From: JANPIX01 sp031425195
Lineage (GTDB): Bacteria; Pseudomonadota; Alphaproteobacteria; Rhodobacterales; Rhodobacteraceae
NCBI GenBank assembly: GCA_031425195.1
Contig: JANPIX010000013.1
Span: 62,001 to 126,000, forward strand
Length of the DNA stretch: 64,000 bases
Direction: 5' to 3'
Below the pieces are notes generated by a model that ran no database searches, was not told where the DNA came from, and saw nothing but the letters and a program-made list of their open reading frames with translations. The translations under genes were made by a program, and so were the position numbers. Shown piece by piece: positions 59,309 through 64,000 of the stretch (the first letter of the stretch is position 1; the number at the start of each line of letters is the position of its first letter).

Positions 59309-59893
59309 TCACCGTTCATCGGGGCGCGGCAGGGTCGTCAGATCCCGCACCACGGTATAATCCATGTACCCCAACCGGGCCACAGGCTGATACCGCGTCA
59401 CGTCAAACCGTCCGTCAATCAGGCAATCGTCGCGAAGATGAACGCCAATCACTTCGCCGATGATGATGATATTGTCCTGCCCCAGGGCCGTCACTTCCTG
59501 CACCAGCCGGCATTCCAGCGTCGCCGGGGCAAGGGCGACCCGTGGGCAGGCGATCGTCTGACATTCGGCCTTCTCAACGCCGGCATGCAGGAATTCATCC
59601 GTGCCCTGAGGCAGCGCGGCCGAGGTTTCGCTCATCTCGTGAAACTGCGCAAAGCCCACGATGTTGGCCGCAAACACCCCCGTGTCGCGGATGTTGCGGA
59701 CACTGTCCTTCAACCCGGTTGACGCGAACATGATCTGCGGCGGGGTATAGGCCACCGCGTTGAAAAAGGAATAGGGGGCCAGATTGTCACCCGACGGCCC
59801 GCGCGTCGAAATCCAGCCAATCGGGCGCGGCGACACGATGGCGTTGAACGGGTTTCGCGGCAACCCATGGCCATCGGCGGGGCGGTAGAACAT
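59309..59893 (-). CDS. Flavin reductase-like domain protein
   Basis: 194-aa FMN-binding split-barrel protein of the flavin reductase/DIM6 family. It has NPFNAIVSPRPIGWISTRGP at the N-terminus, NLAPYSFFNAVAYTPPQIMF in the FMN site, and AALPQGTDEFLHAG. Partners could be a flavin-dependent monooxygenase, but none is adjacent. The ATG follows a strong AAAGGAG. It is the first gene of the minus-strand set with mtnP and apt; gaps are 13 and 2 bases, so they form one operon. Confidence 0.9.
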   Translation of the reverse strand: MFYRPADGHGLPRNPFNAIVSPRPIGWISTRGPSGDNLAPYSFFNAVAYTPPQIMFASTGLKDSVRNIRDTGVFAANIVGFAQFHEMSETSAALPQGTDEFLHAGVEKAECQTIACPRVALAPATLECRLVQEVTALGQDNIIIIGEVIGVHLRDDCLIDGRFDVTRYQPVARLGYMDYTVVRDLTTLPRPDER

Positions 59894-59980
59894 GGAACGC
59901 TCCTTTGCAGGTTTGCCCCTGACCTAGGCGCATGTTACGCGCGTTTCCAGAAGATTCGCCCCACAGCCGGGAAGCAGCCA

Positions 59981-60469
59981 TTGTATCAGCTGGAAGAAGA
60001 AACCGAAGCCGACTGGTGGGAGGTAGAGGCGCTTTTGGACCTGTGCTTTGCACCGGGCCGGACGGCGCTTTCCTCCTACCGGCTGCACGACGGGGTGGCA
60101 ACAGTGGCCCCTCTGTGTCTGGTTCTGCGTGATAATGATGGCATCCTCGCCGCCGCGATCCGGTTCTGGCCGGTCGAGGTCGGCGATCATGACGCGCTTC
60201 TGCTTGGCCCCGTCGCCGTCCACCCGACCCGCCAGGGCGAAGGGTTGGGCGGCCTTCTGATCCGCGAAAGTCTGGCCGAAGCCCGCAAACTGGGCTGGCG
60301 GCGGGTGATGCTCGTGGGGGATGCGCCCTATTACGGTCGCTTTGGTTTCAAACGGCTAACGGGGGTGGTGATGCCGCCGCCCACCAACCCCGACCGTGTG
60401 CTGGGTCTGGCCCTGCACCTTGGCGCTTGGGACGGGGTGACGGGCCTCGTGACAAAAGCCCTGACATAA
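59981..60469 (+). CDS. GNAT N-acetyltransferase (YhbS-like)
   Basis: 162-aa acetyltransferase. The acetyl-CoA loop is VAVHPTRQGEGLGGLLIRES (Q-x-x-G-x-G/A type), preceded by AAAIRFWPVEVG, and followed by VMLVGDAPYYGRFGFKRL, the YhbS-like end. The start I prefer is TTG at 59981, giving LYQLEEETEADWWEVEAL at the beginning of the fold, after GGAAGCAGCC. The frame stays open upstream to 59867 but overlaps the flavin reductase gene on the other strand. Substrate unknown. Confidence 0.82.
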   Translation: MYQLEEETEADWWEVEALLDLCFAPGRTALSSYRLHDGVATVAPLCLVLRDNDGILAAAIRFWPVEVGDHDALLLGPVAVHPTRQGEGLGGLLIRESLAEARKLGWRRVMLVGDAPYYGRFGFKRLTGVVMPPPTNPDRVLGLALHLGAWDGVTGLVTKALT

Positions 60470-60506
60470 GGCTTGCGTTGGCCCCGATGATCCCCATTTT
60501 CGCAGA

Positions 60507-61265
60507 ATGACCGAATCCTTGCCCTCGCCCTATCAATCCCCTGCCGACGAAGTGGCGGCACTTGCGGCGCGGTATCGCCGCGCCAACGGGCCGCTCATGT
60601 CGCTCGTCAACCGGTTCGGCGGCCAGATTGAATCGCAGATGGCGTTGCTGCCCGACAACCTGCGCCGTCAGATCGAAGAAACGGTGTTTCGCGTGCTGCA
60701 AGGCGCGCATGGCGTGGCCCGGGCGGGCCGTCGCGCACCTGATCTTGGCCCGCGCGCCGCCCCGGTGATAAGCGCGATCACAGGCGCTTTCGGCGGCATG
60801 GGCGGGCTTGCCACCGCCATCCCCGAACTGCCTGTGACGGTGACGCTCATCCTCCATTCCATCCGCCGCGCGGCCGAGGCGGAAGGCTTTGATCCCGACG
60901 ATCCCGTGATCCGCGCCGAATGTCTGCGGGTTTTTTCGGCGGGCAGTCCGCTTGGGTCAGACGACGGGGTAAACACGGCGTTTTTGGGTGCACGGCTGAC
61001 CCTGTCAGGCACGGCTGTCCAGTCGGTGATCCGCGCCGTGGCACCCCGTCTTGCCATGGCGCTGGGGCAAAAACTGGCCGCTCAGGCGGTGCCGGTGATC
61101 GGCGCTGTGGCGGGGGCGGCGCTGAATGTCGGGTTCCTGACTTACTACCGCGAAATCGCGAGCGTCCGGTTCGCCCTGTTGCGGCTTGCCCAGACCCACG
61201 GGGCCGAAGCGACACTGGGCGCCTTCCAATTCGCCGTGCAGCCACCGACGTTGATCCGGAACTGA
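60507..61265 (+). CDS. EcsC-family protein
   Basis: 252-aa protein with weakly hydrophobic helices rather than clear membrane spans. The middle part GFDPDDPVIRAECLRVFSAG and glycine-rich helices (AVPVIGAVAGAALNVGFLTY), followed by YYREIASVRFALLRLAQ, resemble the EcsC family (named for a gene beside the ecs transporter in Bacillus). Function unknown. The stop lies in a hairpin shared with the convergent ptsP stop. Confidence 0.8.
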   Translation: MTESLPSPYQSPADEVAALAARYRRANGPLMSLVNRFGGQIESQMALLPDNLRRQIEETVFRVLQGAHGVARAGRRAPDLGPRAAPVISAITGAFGGMGGLATAIPELPVTVTLILHSIRRAAEAEGFDPDDPVIRAECLRVFSAGSPLGSDDGVNTAFLGARLTLSGTAVQSVIRAVAPRLAMALGQKLAAQAVPVIGAVAGAALNVGFLTYYREIASVRFALLRLAQTHGAEATLGAFQFAVQPPTLIRN

Positions 61266-61281
61266 CGTCGCAAGACGTCAG
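61262..61281. terminator. Hairpin spanning two convergent stop codons
   Basis: CTGACGTC-GCAA-GACGTCAG is a perfect 8-bp stem with a GCAA loop. Its left arm contains the EcsC stop TGA and its right arm the ptsP stop TGA on the other strand. Only a short TCCTT follows on the + side, so termination strength is uncertain. Confidence 0.5.
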
Positions 61282-63521
61282 TCCTTCTGCGTCGCCAGCC
61301 ACTCCATCAACGCCCCGCGCACGGATTCCGCGCCGTCGTCGCGCGCCTGATCCATCACCGCCCGCGCCTCCTGCAGACTCACCCGGCGCAAAAGCGCCTT
61401 GACCGGGCCAACCGACGCCGGGCGCATCGACAGCGTGCGGATGCCCAGTGCGGCAAGCGCCAGTGCCTCGATGGGTTTGCCCGCATCCTCGCCACAGAAC
61501 GACAATGGCGTGCCCACTTCGGCGCAACGCCCAACGATGTTTTGCAGAAAGCTCAGGAAACTCACGTTAAGCACATCATAGCGCCGGCGAACCCGCTCGT
61601 TTTCGCGGTCCGCGGCGAAGAAGAACTGTTTCAAGTCGTTGCCGCCAATCGACACGAAATCCACCGCCTCGAAAAACGCCCGCGGCGCATAGGCAAGGCT
61701 GGGGGTTTCCAGCATCGCCCCCACTTCCAGACTGGCCGGCAGCACATGGCCCAGCCGCTGCTCGCGGGCCATCTCGTGATCCACCTGCGCGCGCGCCTGC
61801 CGGAATTCGCCCAGTTCGGAAATGAACGGGAACATGATCGTCAAAGGCCGCCCGTTTGCCGCCCGGATCAGAGCCTGAACCTGCATCCTCAGGATGCCCG
61901 GCTTGTCCAGCCCCACCCGGATCGCCCGCCACCCCATCGCGGGGTTCGGTTCGTCCTGCGGTTTCATATAGGGCAGCACCTTGTCCGACCCGATGTCGAG
62001 CGTGCGGAACGCCACCCGCTTGCCATGCGCCGCATCCATCACGCGGGCGTAAAGCTGCGCCAGTTCATCCCGTTTCGGCATGCTGGAGCGGACAAGGAAC
62101 TGCAGTTCTGTGCGGAACAGCCCCACCCCCCGGGCCCCCGAACCGTCAAGGCTTGGCAGATCGGCCATCAGCCCGGCATTCATCAACAGCGTCGTTTCCG
62201 TGCCACAGGTCGACAGCGCAGGCAGATCGCGCAACCCGGCATAACGTTCCTGCGCCTTTGCCTGCATCGCGATCTTTTCGCGAAATGCGCGGGCCACCGT
62301 TTCCTCGGGGCGCAAATGGACGATCCCCTGATCGCCGTCGACCAGCACATGATCCCCGTTCAACGCATCGGATGCGATCCGCCCGGCATGGATGACAAGA
62401 GGAATGGCCAATGCCCGCGCCACAATCGCCGCATGACTGCCGACCGACCCTTCTTCCAGCACCACTCCCCGCAATTTTCGCCCGTATTCAAGCAGTTCCG
62501 CCGGCCCAATGTTGCGCGCGACAAGAACCGGGTTTTCCGGCATCGCCGCCCCGGTGTCGTGGCCCTGACCCGTCAGGATGCGCAACAGCCGGTTCGAAAG
62601 ATCGTCCAGATCGTGCAGCCTTTCGCGCAGATAGGCATCGGCCACCTGCTCCAGCCGCGCCCGCGCGCTCGACTGTTCCTTCTGCACGGCGGCCTCGGCG
62701 GACAGGCCCGACTGAATGTCATCCTCCATCCGCCGCAGCCAGCCGCGCGAATGGGCGAACATGCGGTAGGCTTCCAGAACCTGTTTCTGGTCCTTGTCCA
62801 GACTGTCGACGGCCAGCAGATCATCGACCGACACGCGCAGCTGCGCCACCGCACCGCGAATCCGCTCGATCTCGGTCAGGGGGTCGTCCGCGACGGGGTT
62901 CGTCACCACCACCCGCGCCTCGTGCAGCCAGACATTGCCCTCGGCGCTGCCTTCCTGCCCGACGCCGCCCCGGATCATCACGGGCTGCCGGTGCAGCGCC
63001 GTCATGCCATCGCCATCGGTGTTGAAGGCGCCCAGTTCGGTCATTTCCGCCAGCACCATGGCGACAACCTCAAGGGCGTAAACCTCGTCTTCGGAATACT
63101 GGCGCGCGTCTTTCGACTGCACCACCAGAACGCCCAGCTTTTCGCCCACGCGCTGCACCGGCACACCCAGAAAGCTTGAAAAGATCTCCTCGCCGGTTTC
63201 CGGCATGAACCGGAAACCCTTTTCTGACGGCGCATTGGCGGTGTTGACGGGCGTCGCAAGCCGCGCCACGCGCCCCACCAACCCTTCGCCCAAACGCATC
63301 CGCGTCTTGTGCACGGCGGCCTTCTTCAACCCTTCGGTCGCGCAAAGTTCAAGCGTTTCGGCGTCGCGGAACAGATAGATCGAACACACCTCGGTTTTCA
63401 TGCTGTCGGCAATCAGATGAGTGATCCGGTCCAGCCGGTCCTGCCCCGCACCCGGAAGCGCAAGGCTGTCGCGCAAGCGGCGCAAAAGCTTTCGACTGTC
63501 GCTGTCTGTGCGTTCAGGCAT
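61278..63521 (-). CDS. ptsP: Nitrogen PTS enzyme I (PtsP)
   Basis: 747-aa phosphoenolpyruvate-dependent kinase of the nitrogen PTS, which phosphorylates NPr. Residues 1-165 form a GAF sensor domain (TEVCSIYLFRDAETLELCA). The phosphorylated histidine H363 lies in GSVGSHAAIVARAL. The PEP-binding barrel shows GVGLFRTELQFLVRSS, FRTLDIGSDKVLPYM and FCGEDAGKP with the active-site Cys. Length matches E. coli PtsP closely. The ATG at 63521 follows GGGAG; the frame extends 12 codons upstream without support. It lies next to lysC. Confidence 0.95.
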   Translation of the reverse strand: MPERTDSDSRKLLRRLRDSLALPGAGQDRLDRITHLIADSMKTEVCSIYLFRDAETLELCATEGLKKAAVHKTRMRLGEGLVGRVARLATPVNTANAPSEKGFRFMPETGEEIFSSFLGVPVQRVGEKLGVLVVQSKDARQYSEDEVYALEVVAMVLAEMTELGAFNTDGDGMTALHRQPVMIRGGVGQEGSAEGNVWLHEARVVVTNPVADDPLTEIERIRGAVAQLRVSVDDLLAVDSLDKDQKQVLEAYRMFAHSRGWLRRMEDDIQSGLSAEAAVQKEQSSARARLEQVADAYLRERLHDLDDLSNRLLRILTGQGHDTGAAMPENPVLVARNIGPAELLEYGRKLRGVVLEEGSVGSHAAIVARALAIPLVIHAGRIASDALNGDHVLVDGDQGIVHLRPEETVARAFREKIAMQAKAQERYAGLRDLPALSTCGTETTLLMNAGLMADLPSLDGSGARGVGLFRTELQFLVRSSMPKRDELAQLYARVMDAAHGKRVAFRTLDIGSDKVLPYMKPQDEPNPAMGWRAIRVGLDKPGILRMQVQALIRAANGRPLTIMFPFISELGEFRQARAQVDHEMAREQRLGHVLPASLEVGAMLETPSLAYAPRAFFEAVDFVSIGGNDLKQFFFAADRENERVRRRYDVLNVSFLSFLQNIVGRCAEVGTPLSFCGEDAGKPIEALALAALGIRTLSMRPASVGPVKALLRRVSLQEARAVMDQARDDGAESVRGALMEWLATQKD

Positions 63522-63596
63522 CCCGACTCCCGCTGTCGCGTCGCCCCGTTTAACCACGCGTTGACCGGCAAGGGAAGCGGGCAGGGCAGGGCAGCG

Positions 63597-63770
63597 TCAG
63601 AAGATGAAATCCTCGGCCGTCAGTTTCATCTCGCTCTAATCGCGCCTCTTCGCCACCGTTGAACTGCTCACGCAGGCCCGCGCCGCCACTGATCGTGTCG
63701 TTGCCATCATCGCGGTAAGCAAGATCCATGCCGCCCCCCACACTCAGGCTGTCGTCGCCTTCGGTGCGAA
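63597..63770 (-). pseudogene. RTX calcium-binding protein, frameshifted 3' fragment
   Basis: On the minus strand one frame reads EGDDSLSVGGGMDLAYRDDG, then NDTISGGAGLREQF and NGGEE, two to three RTX-like repeats. A different frame at the end reads MKLTAEDFIF followed by a stop at 63597-63599. DFIF plus stop is the kind of C-terminus seen in complete RTX proteins, including the one at 45389-46648 (SDFIFA). The two parts need a frameshift near 63630-63640, and no upstream gene body exists. It is therefore a decayed remnant between lysC and ptsP. Confidence 0.65.
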
Positions 63771-63867
63771 AAGCCCGCTTTTTCCATACTTCGTCATGCC
63801 TGTCTGATGGCAGGCAGCTGTGCCACCAAGTGCCGGAACAATCGTTTGAAACGGCTGACTGCCATGA

Positions 63868-63894
63868 AAAAGCCGCGCAAAGTGCGCGGCTTTT
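63868..63894 (-). terminator. Rho-independent terminator after lysC
   Basis: An 11-bp stem, AAAAGCCGCGC with GCGCGGCTTTT, around a 5-base loop; on the minus strand it runs into TTTTTCATGG. It lies 21 bases after the lysC stop. Confidence 0.88.
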
Positions 63895-63915
63895 GAAGAT
63901 CGGGCAAGTCTGTAA

Positions 63916-64000
63916 TCAGACGGCCTTTTCCAGTTCAAACGCGTCGTGCAAGGCCTGCACGGCCAGTTCCATGTATTTGCGGTCGATCAGCACGGATATC
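63916..64000 (-). CDS. lysC: Aspartate kinase, C-terminal end only
   Basis: The 27 visible residues before the stop (63916-63918) read ISVLIDRKYMELAVQALHDA and then FELEKAV. This matches the end of the ACT domain of aspartokinase, where SVLIDRKYMELAVQALH is highly conserved. Aspartokinase starts the lysine, threonine and methionine pathways. The gene continues beyond the window. Its place upstream of ptsP is also as I recall from related genomes. Confidence is limited by the short length. Confidence 0.85.
   Translation of the reverse strand, partial: ISVLIDRKYMELAVQALHDAFELEKAV

Noticed and set aside
57842..59463. Long + strand frames opposite apt and mtnP
   Set aside because: Both real genes have full motif sets on the other strand; the + products are low-complexity and motif-free.
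61542..63179. 545-codon + strand frame opposite ptsP
   Set aside because: Arg/His/Pro-rich product with no domain; a shadow of the ptsP reading frame.

Overview
The window is high-GC alphaproteobacterial chromosome, most likely from a member of the Rhodobacteraceae (Rhodobacter/Roseobacter group). Supporting signs are a division and cell-wall (dcw) cluster running ftsI-murE-murF-mraY-murD-ftsW-murG-murC-murB-ddl-ftsQ-ftsA-ftsZ-lpxC with DUF2484 genes inside it, an F1-ATPase zeta (DUF1476) gene beside purC-purS-purQ, a ctaC-ctaB-coxF-ctaG-ctaE-SURF1 oxidase operon running into thrC and an M16 protease, an RNase E with a long insert in its S1 domain, and a tRNA-His that lacks an encoded G-1 and has A73. 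No phage, CRISPR array or insertion sequence was recognised, so this is mainly core chromosome with small accessory patches.

Layout. 1-21.7 kb: tightly packed + strand dcw cluster, many genes joined by ATGA or TGATG overlaps, then lpxC, bamD and recN. Extra genes sit inside it: a frameshifted yjhX-like remnant and an SDR between mraY and murD, a GFA-domain gene behind murD, and two DUF2484 genes plus a paired palindrome between murC and murB. 21.8-27.2 kb: a small DUF3563-like gene, then mostly minus-strand genes that include a corrinoid protein, DUF1638 and a homocysteine methyltransferase (probably parts of a split methionine synthase), a radical SAM protein on the + strand, a DUF1232 protein and the ATPase zeta subunit. 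27.3-32.2 kb: purCSQ and a DctB/DctD-like two-component pair whose regulator lacks the sigma-54 contact loop. 32.2-39.3 kb: RNase E, tusA, ccdA, and a translationally coupled membrane hydrolase/cytochrome P450 pair. 39.4-41.5 kb: ribB-ribH-nusB. 41.6-46.6 kb: a DUF481 outer-membrane-type protein, small membrane proteins, an isoprenylcysteine-methyltransferase-like protein, mmcB, tRNA-His and an RTX protein. 46.7-57.7 kb: tldD (minus), the cytochrome oxidase assembly operon, thrC, M16 protease, acetyltransferase, DUF1697 and an FAD-linked oxidase. 57.9-64 kb: apt, mtnP and a flavin reductase (minus), GNAT and EcsC genes (+), ptsP (minus), an RTX gene fragment, and the 3' end of lysC (minus).

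How the genes work together: the first third makes and inserts peptidoglycan precursors and builds the FtsQ-FtsA-FtsZ divisome, with lipid A (LpxC) and outer-membrane assembly (BamD) behind it. The pur, rib and mtn/apt genes supply purines and flavins and salvage adenine and methylthioadenosine. The cox block assembles the aa3-type terminal oxidase, although the subunit I gene is not here. PtsP starts the nitrogen PTS phosphorelay. The least explained items are the GAFTGA-less DctD, the hydrolase/P450 pair, the partial split methionine synthase with repeat-rich leaders, and a convergent region at 43.25-43.46 kb that folds on paper into a roughly 160-nt structured RNA.
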